This document shows positions 12,519 to 19,950 of a stretch of DNA of 20,212 nt, piece after piece; position 1 is the first letter of the stretch; every line of letters begins with the position of its first letter. The stretch is taken from IMG/VR virus record IMGVR_UViG_3300047552_000112, positions 1 to 20,212 of that record. One strand, written 5' to 3'. The position numbers and the translations under genes are program-made. The stretch is from a virus. Under the pieces are notes generated by a model. The model ran no database searches. It saw nothing but the letters and a program-made list of their open reading frames with translations, and was not told where the DNA came from.

Positions 12519-13711
12519 TTTTTATTCAACTTTTCAATATCGTCTTCGATAGTACCAACCTTGTTTAAGAAGGATTGTACTTTACGTTTCTTTTCTTGTT
12601 CCAACAGTTCTGATTCGTATCTACCCATTTCTTTTTCGGTAGATTTAACACCAACTCTGCTGTAAAGTTCTGGTTCCCAGTCTTTCTTGACCTCAACCTC
12701 AACATGATCATCAAATAATAGATCGTCCTCAGTTTCTAAAACTTTAGGGCTTTCTTCACCTTTAATCTCTAACGTGCCTTCTTCTATACCTTTTTTGACG
12801 GCTTCCTGTAATTCAGGGAAATCGCTTATTGGGCGAGGCTCCGTTAGATTTAACTCTTTGTTCTTATCAAAGAACTCTTGAAGAGGGTGAGGTGCAAGTT
12901 CTTCTGGAGTTGGTTTTTCGCCAACATCAGCAACCCATGCATCAGGTTTATATTCTTCACCCTTTTCCTTTTTCATCTGCCAGTTAGCAGCAATCAGTAA
13001 TAGAACGGCTAGTGGATCAAACACTAGCACGATCATCATGATTACAATTCGGACGGCTTTTTCGAGTATCTCTTCGCTGGCGCTTTCTTCGTAGATGAGC
13101 GCTGCGATGTATTTGATTGGTCCGACTTCGGCTTCGACTTTACGGACTTCGGCTGCGATTGGGGCACGTTCTTCGTTGTATTTTGCGACTTGGGTTTGCG
13201 CTGCGCCGATCTCTGAGAGGAGCCTTGTTCTTTCTTTCTGCTGGGCTCTGCGGATGGCAACGGCTCGGTCTGCACCGTTGGCGTCTGTGGTTCTTGAGAT
13301 GGTTTGATCAACTTGTTGATCCAGTTGAGAAATTTGCTTACGAGCTGCATCTATATTTTCCTTTTCAGTTTTAATTTTTTCATCTATCAGAGATAACTTA
13401 GCTGCAACGTCGCCAGTTGGGACTGCTTGGTCTAGGTGAGCTTTAGACAGATAACCAAAGATACCCATTGACGTTAGCATCATTAAGACTACTAAAGCAA
13501 CGGTAAAGTAGCCCATCATTAGTTTTGGAATCTCTTTCCAGCTGCGATACAGCCAAGAAGCCACAACTAATTTGGACACTTCAAGTAGAGAACCCATGAT
13601 GAAAATTGGAATTGCGGCTGCAGCAAAGATCGCCACTAGACCCATGATTGAGTAGTAAGCTGCCACTGCGGATAAACCCAGTGCTGTTCCGAATAGTAAA
13701 TATGCCATCAT
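12515..13711 (-). CDS. Multi-pass membrane protein with periplasmic/cytoplasmic coiled coil, 398 aa
   Basis: Hydrophobic segments lie at about residues 4-42 (probably two helices), 67-88 and 220-243, giving about four membrane passes. Between the third and fourth is a long charged coiled coil (about 103-200, with IDEKIKTEKENID and QLDQQVDQ). After the last helix come about 150 residues of acidic, disordered-looking tail ending in another helix (VGTIEDDIEKLNKK). I recall proteins of this layout in marine T4-like phages without known function. A large coiled coil between membrane helices suggests a scaffold or a sensor spanning the inner membrane. Tandem ATGs overlap the upstream stop. It sits with exported proteins in a late operon. 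Confidence 0.78.
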   Translation of the reverse strand: MMAYLLFGTALGLSAVAAYYSIMGLVAIFAAAAIPIFIMGSLLEVSKLVVASWLYRSWKEIPKLMMGYFTVALVVLMMLTSMGIFGYLSKAHLDQAVPTGDVAAKLSLIDEKIKTEKENIDAARKQISQLDQQVDQTISRTTDANGADRAVAIRRAQQKERTRLLSEIGAAQTQVAKYNEERAPIAAEVRKVEAEVGPIKYIAALIYEESASEEILEKAVRIVIMMIVLVFDPLAVLLLIAANWQMKKEKGEEYKPDAWVADVGEKPTPEELAPHPLQEFFDKNKELNLTEPRPISDFPELQEAVKKGIEEGTLEIKGEESPKVLETEDDLLFDDHVEVEVKKDWEPELYSRVGVKSTEKEMGRYESELLEQEKKRKVQSFLNKVGTIEDDIEKLNKK

Positions 13712-14133
13712 AGTTTATTTAAGATATGAGAACCATGAACACGAACGCTAATCTGTCCGTTGTAATAATCCGTGGTTTCCAACACTCTCCTTGTAAATTG
13801 TTCGCGAGCCTCAACGTAAGAACATTCAGCTTTTGATTTACAGAAAAACAAAATCTCCCTGCGGAAGTTATCCTTCCCAAGGAGCTCTACATCTTTATTT
13901 AGTTCTATGCTAGAGCCATAGTAGTCTAGCCAATCAGAGTCTATTTTTGACTTGATCTTCTTTTTCTTTTTAGTGCCGTTCTTTAAAGTGACGGTCTTAT
14001 AAGAAGTCTTGCTGAACTTAGCAAGTTTCTTACCAATATATTTGCGATCGCTGGTGAGGTTTGTGATTAAGTATACAAACCCCACGCAGTCTTCTGGTAA
14101 TTCAGTAATCTGTTCGTTATTATAAAGCCACAT
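13708..14133 (-). CDS. GIY-YIG-like endonuclease
   Basis: A 141-residue protein with a degenerate GIY-YIG core: GFVYLITN (residues 18-25, in place of GIY), RKYIGKK (30-36, YIG), a basic insert TLKNGTKKKKKIKSK (49-63), DWLDYYGSS (68-75), NFRREILFFCKS with candidate catalytic Arg (R91/R92), and SYVEAREQF with a candidate metal-binding Glu (E109). I recall close relatives throughout T4-like phages. It may act as a recombination or repair nuclease or derive from a homing endonuclease. The late promoter lies just upstream and no Shine-Dalgarno is visible before the ATG; the leader can fold into a hairpin. Confidence 0.72.
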   Translation of the reverse strand: MWLYNNEQITELPEDCVGFVYLITNLTSDRKYIGKKLAKFSKTSYKTVTLKNGTKKKKKIKSKIDSDWLDYYGSSIELNKDVELLGKDNFRREILFFCKSKAECSYVEAREQFTRRVLETTDYYNGQISVRVHGSHILNKL

Positions 14134-14139
14134 TGAATA

Positions 14140-14163
14140 AAATAGTTCGTAAAGAAACTATTT
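14140..14163. repeat. Inverted repeat overlapping the late promoter and leader
   Basis: AAATAGTT (14140-14147), 8-nt spacer, AACTATTT (14156-14163): a perfect 8-bp inverted repeat. The right arm overlaps the AATAAATA late element and the stop of the zinc-ribbon gene. It could be an operator or an mRNA hairpin in the leader of the GIY-YIG gene. Confidence 0.7.
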
Positions 14164-14166
14164 ATT
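14159..14166 (-). promoter_or_regulatory. T4-type late promoter element AATAAATA
   Basis: The minus strand reads GAATAAATAG, the same octamer as the lysis-island promoter. It lies 25 bp upstream of the GIY-YIG gene and heads the late operon (14,133 down to 9,605). The stop codon of the zinc-ribbon gene is part of the octamer. Confidence 0.6.
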
Positions 14167-14308
14167 CGTCTTGGTCTTCATCGTCTTCTTCGTAAATGTC
14201 TGCTGAACACACAGGGCAGTAAACGATATCCTCTATTCTTTCTTCTGACTTGAGGATAATCTTACCGTATGCACCACATTCTTGACATTCAAAATGCTTA
14301 GTTGCCAT
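14162..14308 (-). CDS. 48-residue zinc-ribbon protein with acidic tail
   Basis: MATKHFECQECGAYGKIIL...YCPVCSADI then a very acidic end (YEEDDEDQDE). Two CxxC knuckles (C8/C11 and C31/C34), separated by a beta-like linker, fit a rubredoxin-like zinc ribbon of the kind found in transcription and DNA-binding factors. GGAGAAAT precedes the ATG. A role in DNA or RNA polymerase binding is possible from the fold. It is the second mini zinc ribbon in this arm, with unrelated spacing. Confidence 0.75.
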   Translation of the reverse strand: MATKHFECQECGAYGKIILKSEERIEDIVYCPVCSADIYEEDDEDQDE

Positions 14309-14316
14309 ATTTCTCC

Positions 14317-14772
14317 TTAAAGAGCAAATACAATATATGCTCTGGCTGTTGTTGGTTTGTACTCGTATTTGAGACCAGCAGGGATATAGACTAAGTCACC
14401 TGGTTCTAATAGTCGCTGTTCATCTTCTAACTTGAACTCACTATGACCAATGGCATTCCAAATAAGTACATCATTGTCGCTGGTGTATTTATAATCACCC
14501 TTTGTTGTAAGAGTGACGTACATATCAACACCTTTGATTTCACCATCAAGATTCTCGTTTAGGTATTCTTTAACTGGAGCAATGCTGTCGATTTGATCAA
14601 CAGCTGGTAGTTTATAATACATAACACCAACTGGTCCACCAACCTGATTATCGGCACAGTGTGCCAGATAACCTATAACAGTTTCCCAAGGGAATGTTGG
14701 TTGGATTGCTCTAGAGACTACTGTTGGAACCTTGTCAGCGATTCGTTGGTTTAATTGTTCCATTAAGCCCAT
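14317..14772 (-). CDS. Cupin-fold protein lacking metal ligands
   Basis: A 151-residue protein whose C-terminal part reads EPGDLVYIPAGLKYEY...AYIVFAL, the PGD...PxG strand pattern of cupin motif 2. The His normally found three residues after PxG is Tyr here, and no HxH motif 1 is visible, so metal-dependent catalysis is unlikely; a binding or structural role fits better. The N-terminal region (QLNQRIADKVPTVVSRAIQP) is helical. It overlaps the nrdB end by 10 bp. ATG 14772 is chosen for GGAG 6 nt upstream; ATG 14763, with a TAATG overlap, is an alternative three codons shorter. Confidence 0.65.
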   Translation of the reverse strand: MGLMEQLNQRIADKVPTVVSRAIQPTFPWETVIGYLAHCADNQVGGPVGVMYYKLPAVDQIDSIAPVKEYLNENLDGEIKGVDMYVTLTTKGDYKYTSDNDVLIWNAIGHSEFKLEDEQRLLEPGDLVYIPAGLKYEYKPTTARAYIVFAL

Positions 14773-15743
14773 ACATCACTCCATGATCCAGTCAGTGCAC
14801 CTTTGGCATAGTCAGTGACACGGTTCTCGAAGAAATTACCGTGCACAGGTGCGTTAATCATTTCTTCAACCCATGGTAGTGGGTTCTTCTTGACTTTAAA
14901 GATACCCTTCATACCAAGGCTGATTAAACGACGATCAGCAATGTAACGGATATACTTCTTAACGTCTTCAGCAGACAGGTCTCTCATATCACCGCTTTGG
15001 TAGCACAAGTCGATGAACTTGTCTTCCAATTCAACCATCTTCTCAGCGATTGAATAGATTTTACCTTTGAGTTCGTCGTTCCAGATCTCTGGGTTTTCTT
15101 TGACGTATTCCTTGAACAATCGCATCATGTTCTCAGCATGCATCGTTTCGTCAACGATAGACCAAGTGACGATTTGACCCATACCCTTCATCATACCGTG
15201 ACGAGGGAAGTTCAATAGCATAATGAATGATGAGAACAACTGCATACCTTCAGTGAACGCTGAGAACACGGCAATGTGTTCAGCAACGCTGGCAGCTGTA
15301 CCGTTCTTGCTAGAGATATCTAACACATAGTCGTGCTTGTCTTTCATCTCTTGGTATTCCAAGAACTGATTGTAAGTAGTCTCTGGTAAACCTAGTGTTT
15401 CAATCAAGTGAGAATATGCAGCAATGTGTAATGCTTCACGTGCAGCAAAGCCCATCAACATCATGCGGATCTCAGGTTGAGGGAAATGAGGTAAGTAGTT
15501 ATTTACATAACCACCAGCAACGTCAATGTCACCCTGTGTAAAGAAACGGAAGATGTTAGTTAGAAAAGTCTTTTCCTCAGCAGTCAAAGACTTCTTCCAC
15601 TGTTTAACGTCTTCAGCCATAGGCACTTCAGTGTGGAGCCAGTGAGCTTGTTCGTGTTTCAACCAAGCCTCATATGCCCACGGATAGTTGAACGGTTTAA
15701 AGTTCGTTCTGCTATCGGTAAGTTTGTAATTCTTTTTAACCAT
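14763..15743 (-). CDS. nrdB: Ribonucleotide reductase class I beta subunit
   Basis: The radical-generating subunit (326 aa) that partners NrdA to reduce NDPs to dNDPs. The di-metal ligands can be matched to E. coli NrdB by spacing: D72, E103 and H106 (REALHIAAY), E165 (FTEGMQ), E199 and H202 (DETMHAE), for E. coli D84, E115, H118, E204, E238 and H241. The radical tyrosine is present (Y110 for Y122), so this looks like a conventional Tyr-radical class I enzyme. The C-terminus (TGSWSDVWA) would be the NrdA-docking tail. A 62-aa gene separates it from nrdA; its ATG overlaps that gene's stop by one base. Confidence 0.96.
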   Translation of the reverse strand: MVKKNYKLTDSRTNFKPFNYPWAYEAWLKHEQAHWLHTEVPMAEDVKQWKKSLTAEEKTFLTNIFRFFTQGDIDVAGGYVNNYLPHFPQPEIRMMLMGFAAREALHIAAYSHLIETLGLPETTYNQFLEYQEMKDKHDYVLDISSKNGTAASVAEHIAVFSAFTEGMQLFSSFIMLLNFPRHGMMKGMGQIVTWSIVDETMHAENMMRLFKEYVKENPEIWNDELKGKIYSIAEKMVELEDKFIDLCYQSGDMRDLSAEDVKKYIRYIADRRLISLGMKGIFKVKKNPLPWVEEMINAPVHGNFFENRVTDYAKGALTGSWSDVWA

Positions 15744-15931
15744 TATTCTTTGTCCAATTCTAATTCTATCATTTCGTCCGTGATATGGACGCCAACGACT
15801 TCACGATAACCTTCTGGTGTTAATACAACCACTTTAACCTTTTTAAGAGTTTTGTGAATCTCACCGCTATTCTTTGGGTAGAGAGCACACCAATATTTTT
15901 TGATTTTATCAGAGATGTCGTAAGCGTCCAT
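15743..15931 (-). CDS. Hypothetical protein between nrdA and nrdB, 62 aa
   Basis: MDAYDISDKIKKYWCALYPK..., with a basic middle (HKTLKKVKVVVLTPEGYREV) and an acidic end. It has a single cysteine (C15) and no CxxC, so it is not a glutaredoxin or thioredoxin, which often occupy this place. The predicted fold is a short helix plus strands. AAGGATGACCCC precedes the ATG; it starts 4 bp after the nrdA stop and couples to nrdB (TAATG). Association with the reductase is inferred from position. Confidence 0.68.
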   Translation of the reverse strand: MDAYDISDKIKKYWCALYPKNSGEIHKTLKKVKVVVLTPEGYREVVGVHITDEMIELELDKE

Positions 15932-15935
15932 GGGG

Positions 15936-17735
15936 TCATCCTTCGCAGGCTAGGCAGACTGATTCATCACCAGTCATAGCAGTTAAGTCGATTTCTTTAA
16001 TCACTTCACGTTCAATCTTCTTAGCAACTTTATCTGCCTTGGCGATCTTATCAGAACGACAATAATACATAGTCTTCAGTTTTTCTTTCCATGCCATAAA
16101 GTGTACAGCGTGGATATATTTAATATGCGAGTCTGGTCTAAAGAAGACATTTAGAGACTGCGCTTGGTCTATATATACTTGCCTGTCTGCGGCGTGTTGA
16201 ATGACCCAGCGCTGGTCAATTTCCATAGACGTCTTGAAAACATCTTTGTTCCAGTCGTCCATCCAATCCAAGTGCTGAACCGAACCATCATTCGCAATAA
16301 TAGAACTCCATGTTTCTTCATACCAACCCTCTTTGTGTTTAGCAGCTTCTTCGCGGATAATCACATCAAGATAACGGTTCTTGTTCAGGTGAGAACCCGA
16401 TAGAGTGTCTTGGCGATAAGCGTTGGCACGATAAGGTTCAATAGAAGGAGAAGTATTCCCCATGAGAATGGAAGAAGAAGCATTGGGAGCAATAGCCATA
16501 AGATGACTAAAGCGATTCCCAGTACCAACTGCATCAGGAGCTTCGCCACGCTCAGATCCCAATTCTTTATTTGCAACATCTAATTTACCTCTTACATAAG
16601 CAAAGATTTGTTTATTCTTACCAACGGCTAGGCTGGATTCCCATGGGATGCTGTTCTTTTGCAAGAAGGCATGGAAACCCAACGCACCGATACCGATGCT
16701 TCGTTCACGCATGGCGGAGAACTTTGCACGTTCGATTGAGGTAGGTGCATGATCAATAAAATGCTGAAGCACATTGTCAAGCATTTCTGCAACATCACGA
16801 AGGAATAGATCGTCAGTTTTCCACTCATCATAGTATTCAAGGTTCAATGAAGACAAACAACAAACAGCTGTACGTTCTTCGTTGGTTGGTAAAATAATTT
16901 CTGAACACAAGTTTGATTGATGAACACGTAGACCTTTTTCATACAACCACTGTGGTAGTCTACGGTTAGACTCATCAATGAAGTGAAGGTATGGCTCACC
17001 AGTTTGCATACGCATTTCTAAGATACGCTGCCATAGTTCTTTAGCTGATACAGTTTCACGGACTTCGCTTGACGCTGGGTCAATTAGATTCCACGAGTCA
17101 TCAGCATTATGATCAAGCATACAACGCTCGATAATTTCCATGAACGCATCAGGGATATTAATACCATGGTGCATATTCAGGCAACGCATATTCTGGTCAC
17201 CTGTTGGTTTGCGCATCTCTAAGAAGTTAATGATATCTGGATGACTAATATCGAGGTAAGCAGCATAAGAGCCACGACGAGTACGTCCCTGACGATAAGC
17301 CAAACTAGACGCATCGTACATTTTGAGGTGAGGCATAACTCCAGTCGATTTATCGTCCGCCGAACGGATACCAAAACCGATGCCAACACCACCGCCAAGC
17401 ATAGAAAGCCAATTAGTTTCGCTAAGATTATCAACTAGACCCTCCGCTGTGTCTTCGATATAGTTGAGGAAGCAGCTGATAGGAAGACCACGCTTGCTGC
17501 GACCGAAAGAAAGGATAGGTGTAGAATATGAAAGCCAATGTTTGCTGGAATATTCATACAACCTTTGAGCGTGTTCTGGTGTGCTACCGAACATACTTGA
17601 TACATACGCGAACCTTTCTTGAGGGGAGACTTCTTCCTCTCTCATATAACTTTCTTTTAGACGAATCTTCCCAAGTTCATCAAATAGATTATCTCGAGAA
17701 TAGTCTACCTTAATGCCATGCACAACTTCTTGCAT
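15936..17735 (-). CDS. nrdA: Ribonucleotide reductase class I alpha subunit without ATP cone
   Basis: The catalytic subunit (599 aa). Active-site residues are visible: PISCFL with C88 (first redox Cys), SNLCSEI with N275, thiyl-radical C277 and E279, CCLSSLNL with C292 (second redox Cys), the radical-relay Tyr pair in LKTMYYCRS, and a C-terminal CLAC (594-597) that regenerates the active site via thioredoxin or glutaredoxin. At 599 residues against about 760 in E. coli, the N-terminal ATP-cone is missing, so dATP feedback inhibition of overall activity is not expected; specificity-site regulation may remain. AAGGAAATCT precedes the ATG. It lies 16 bp after thyX in a dNTP-synthesis operon. Confidence 0.96.
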   Translation of the reverse strand: MQEVVHGIKVDYSRDNLFDELGKIRLKESYMREEEVSPQERFAYVSSMFGSTPEHAQRLYEYSSKHWLSYSTPILSFGRSKRGLPISCFLNYIEDTAEGLVDNLSETNWLSMLGGGVGIGFGIRSADDKSTGVMPHLKMYDASSLAYRQGRTRRGSYAAYLDISHPDIINFLEMRKPTGDQNMRCLNMHHGINIPDAFMEIIERCMLDHNADDSWNLIDPASSEVRETVSAKELWQRILEMRMQTGEPYLHFIDESNRRLPQWLYEKGLRVHQSNLCSEIILPTNEERTAVCCLSSLNLEYYDEWKTDDLFLRDVAEMLDNVLQHFIDHAPTSIERAKFSAMRERSIGIGALGFHAFLQKNSIPWESSLAVGKNKQIFAYVRGKLDVANKELGSERGEAPDAVGTGNRFSHLMAIAPNASSSILMGNTSPSIEPYRANAYRQDTLSGSHLNKNRYLDVIIREEAAKHKEGWYEETWSSIIANDGSVQHLDWMDDWNKDVFKTSMEIDQRWVIQHAADRQVYIDQAQSLNVFFRPDSHIKYIHAVHFMAWKEKLKTMYYCRSDKIAKADKVAKKIEREVIKEIDLTAMTGDESVCLACEG

Positions 17736-17751
17736 AGATTTCCTTTTTATT

Positions 17752-18420
17752 TTAATTATTGATAATGTCGTCTACCATAGGGAAGGCTTCAGCAATAGCT
17801 TTTGCACACTCTAGAGCGACGTCTCTATGTTCTTCTTGTGTACCGTTTTCTTTACGGAGTTGAATGTAGTGAATCCAACTGCGGATTGTACCATTCATGT
17901 ATAAGCGACTTACTGTATTACCTTCTGGTAAGATAGCACGTGCTTGTTCTTTAGCAATACCCTTTTCAATAGCTTCAGCATAAGTCGCCTTGACATAATC
18001 AATTAGAAACTTTTGCTTAGCATCCCACCACGCTTTTAGGGCAACGTCATTAGTGTGGATGGAGTTTTGACGGTTCTTCTGGTCTTGTAGTCTAGCTTCT
18101 CTTAGGACAAAGTCTAAGTCCTTAGTTGGATCAGCATAACGTTGGCTGAACTCTTGGAATGAGAATGAACGGTGACGAAGAATCTGTCGAGCGATATCAC
18201 GAGTAGTTTCGATCTCTAGGCACGCTGAGACCATTTCAAGCGGAGACCAGTGTTGGTGTTTGATAAGATACTTGATTAACTTATCAGCTGTGTCCATATT
18301 AAATTGGTTAGATGGGTTGCTAACTCTAGCGCAGAATGCAATAAGCTCCTGTGCATCGGTCAACCCTTCATCATACATACCACGTGCGGGTTTAGAGTAA
18401 CTAATTAATTTAACTTTCAT
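17752..18420 (-). CDS. thyX: Flavin-dependent thymidylate synthase
   Basis: A 222-residue ThyX, converting dUMP to dTMP with FAD and methylene-tetrahydrofolate. The signature RHR-x7-S-x-R is at residues 82-94 (RHRSFSFQEFSQR). ARVSNP (31-36) and HQHWSPLEM (55-63) are also family features, as are ILPEGN and RLYMNGTIRSW further on. T4 uses the unrelated Td enzyme; ThyX is common in marine phages. ATG 18420 is chosen because it overlaps the primase stop (ATGA); a TTG four codons upstream is less likely. It sits directly before nrdA. Confidence 0.95.
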   Translation of the reverse strand: MKVKLISYSKPARGMYDEGLTDAQELIAFCARVSNPSNQFNMDTADKLIKYLIKHQHWSPLEMVSACLEIETTRDIARQILRHRSFSFQEFSQRYADPTKDLDFVLREARLQDQKNRQNSIHTNDVALKAWWDAKQKFLIDYVKATYAEAIEKGIAKEQARAILPEGNTVSRLYMNGTIRSWIHYIQLRKENGTQEEHRDVALECAKAIAEAFPMVDDIINN

Positions 18421-19445
18421 ACTTTTTTCCAATCTGCGAATTTCAATTTAGCTTCCATACCTGCGAAGGTATTTGTATTTATGAGGTTCAAAACCTCACT
18501 TGGGGTTCTTCCAGCCTTGATCATATCATTAATGTCTTTTTCTTCCACTGTATCTGGATACATAACAACGTTATAACCAAGGTCAATATATTTACCAAGC
18601 TGGCGGACAATGTCTTTATTTCTTGGTTCGTTATCCATTACAAGCGTTGCATTAGTGAGAAGCTGACGAATGATAGGGGTATCAAAACTTGCTCCTGAAA
18701 CAGCGATTGCATTCGGAAGAAACAAACTGTCGATTGGTCCTTCCACCACGTAAATTCGTTTTGAGTAGTCAACTCTGTCAAGTCCATATATTTTCTCCAC
18801 TTCTTCACCAACTTTGATGGTGTAATACTTAGGCGTCTCGTCACCGTATGCTCGCGCACCGATAGCAAAACATTTACCATGTTTGTTAAAATACGGGATG
18901 ATCATACGAGGATGGTCACCCTGAATAGGCTCTTCAAACTTAGGTTGAAATGAGTTTACAAACTTCTTGAACTTCGGAGCGAAGTAAAGAAGTTTCAATT
19001 TGTCTTCTGGGATTTTACGGTCAAGAGCATACTTGACTGCAGGGTGACTGCGATCTAAACGATCGAGTCTATGAACAGACGAAAGAACATCATCTTCCCA
19101 TTCAAGCACAGCAGGTGCTTTAGTTTCGGGGATGAATTTACCAACGTCCTTGTGATCAGTATACTTGGATGCGTTTTCTTTGTAACGTTCCAACACATAC
19201 TCATCATACAGGCTTGCATTAACACGCTTCAGTAAGTTACCAAAGTTGCAAGACAAACCACAGTTGTGACACTTATAAGTCAGACCACCCTTGAAGTTTA
19301 GGATGTAACCACGTGCCTTTGTTTTCTTGGTTGAGCTGTCACCACACACTGGACACGAGAAGTTCCAAGTGTATGGTTTAACCTGTCTGAAGTTTCTTAG
19401 CTGCGCTCCAAGAATGGAGGCATATTTGACGTCAATGTATAACAT
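18417..19445 (-). CDS. DNA primase (T4 gp61-like)
   Basis: A 342-residue primase with an N-terminal zinc-binding domain (C31PVC34 and C59HNC62) followed by a Toprim catalytic core: IYVVEGPIDSLFLPNA with E235 and D238, LVMDNEPRNKD with D271, and EEKDINDMI (301-309). It makes RNA primers for lagging-strand synthesis with the replicative helicase; those primers are later removed by the RNase H encoded at the left end. It has its own sigma70-type promoter with a short leader and weak GAG site. The stop overlaps thyX. Confidence 0.93.
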   Translation of the reverse strand: MLYIDVKYASILGAQLRNFRQVKPYTWNFSCPVCGDSSTKKTKARGYILNFKGGLTYKCHNCGLSCNFGNLLKRVNASLYDEYVLERYKENASKYTDHKDVGKFIPETKAPAVLEWEDDVLSSVHRLDRLDRSHPAVKYALDRKIPEDKLKLLYFAPKFKKFVNSFQPKFEEPIQGDHPRMIIPYFNKHGKCFAIGARAYGDETPKYYTIKVGEEVEKIYGLDRVDYSKRIYVVEGPIDSLFLPNAIAVSGASFDTPIIRQLLTNATLVMDNEPRNKDIVRQLGKYIDLGYNVVMYPDTVEEKDINDMIKAGRTPSEVLNLINTNTFAGMEAKLKFADWKKV

Positions 19446-19474
19446 GATAAAATCTCAACTAACATATAGAGTAT

Positions 19475-19503
19475 ATTATACCCCATATCATCATAAAAAG
19501 CAA
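19475..19503 (-). promoter_or_regulatory. Sigma70-type promoter for primase-thyX-nrd operon
   Basis: TTGCTT (19498-19503), 17-bp spacer, TATAAT (19475-19480), with GGGG before the -10 as in the left-arm promoters, but without the TTAATT block. It lies 30 bp upstream of the primase ATG. Confidence 0.78.
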
Positions 19504-19509
19504 GTTTTA

Positions 19510-19950
19510 TTATCCAAAGATCTTGGTGATGATCCCTGTGTTTCCAACAACAAAACCTAATACAATAGCACCACCAACAATCATCCAACGCCATCTTTCA
19601 AGAACATCTACACGGTCAGCGATAGCTTTGATGTCAACTTGAATTTCTTTTTGGATAAGTTCGTGCTGCTCTTTGGCAGCTTTAGCACCTGCTTGCAGCT
19701 TTTGATCTAAACGATTTTCCATATCGCTAATTTTATCTACGATCTCTCGATTACCTGTTGTAATACGAGAATGTAATTCTTTGATTTCGTCGGCACGTTG
19801 GTCAGACACTTTATCTAGCCCGTCTAGTCGTTGTTCATGTACGGCTAGAATCTTGCTGATGTCACCGCTAACCTGTGTAATTTTTTCTATGGATGTATCG
19901 AGTTTCGAGACTACACTCTTCAAAACTCCGACTTCTGTTTCAATCGCCAT
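19510..19950 (-). CDS. Tail-anchored coiled-coil membrane protein, XhlA-like layout
   Basis: A 146-residue protein from ATG 19950 (MAIETEVGVLKSVV). Almost the whole N-terminal 118 residues form charged heptad-like helix (SRITTGNREIVDKISDMENR and similar), and a single C-terminal hydrophobic helix follows (about 121-143, RWMIVGGAIVLGFVVGNTGI). A coiled coil ending in a W/R boundary and one terminal membrane helix resembles the XhlA lysis accessory protein of PBSX, though this one is longer. Its start overlaps the Rz end by 11 bp, so it is expressed with the spanins; a lysis role is inferred from that. Confidence 0.74.
   Translation of the reverse strand: MAIETEVGVLKSVVSKLDTSIEKITQVSGDISKILAVHEQRLDGLDKVSDQRADEIKELHSRITTGNREIVDKISDMENRLDQKLQAGAKAAKEQHELIQKEIQVDIKAIADRVDVLERWRWMIVGGAIVLGFVVGNTGIITKIFG

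Noticed and set aside
13042-13350. A 102-codon frame inside the four-helix membrane-protein gene.
   Set aside because: It is low complexity (Ser/Lys/Gln/Pro), has no clear start site, and lies in the coiled-coil coding part of a real gene.
18476-18483. CATAAATA on the minus strand inside the primase gene as a late promoter for thyX-nrd.
   Set aside because: It fits a loose late consensus but lies within coding sequence, and nucleotide-metabolism genes are not expected to be late.
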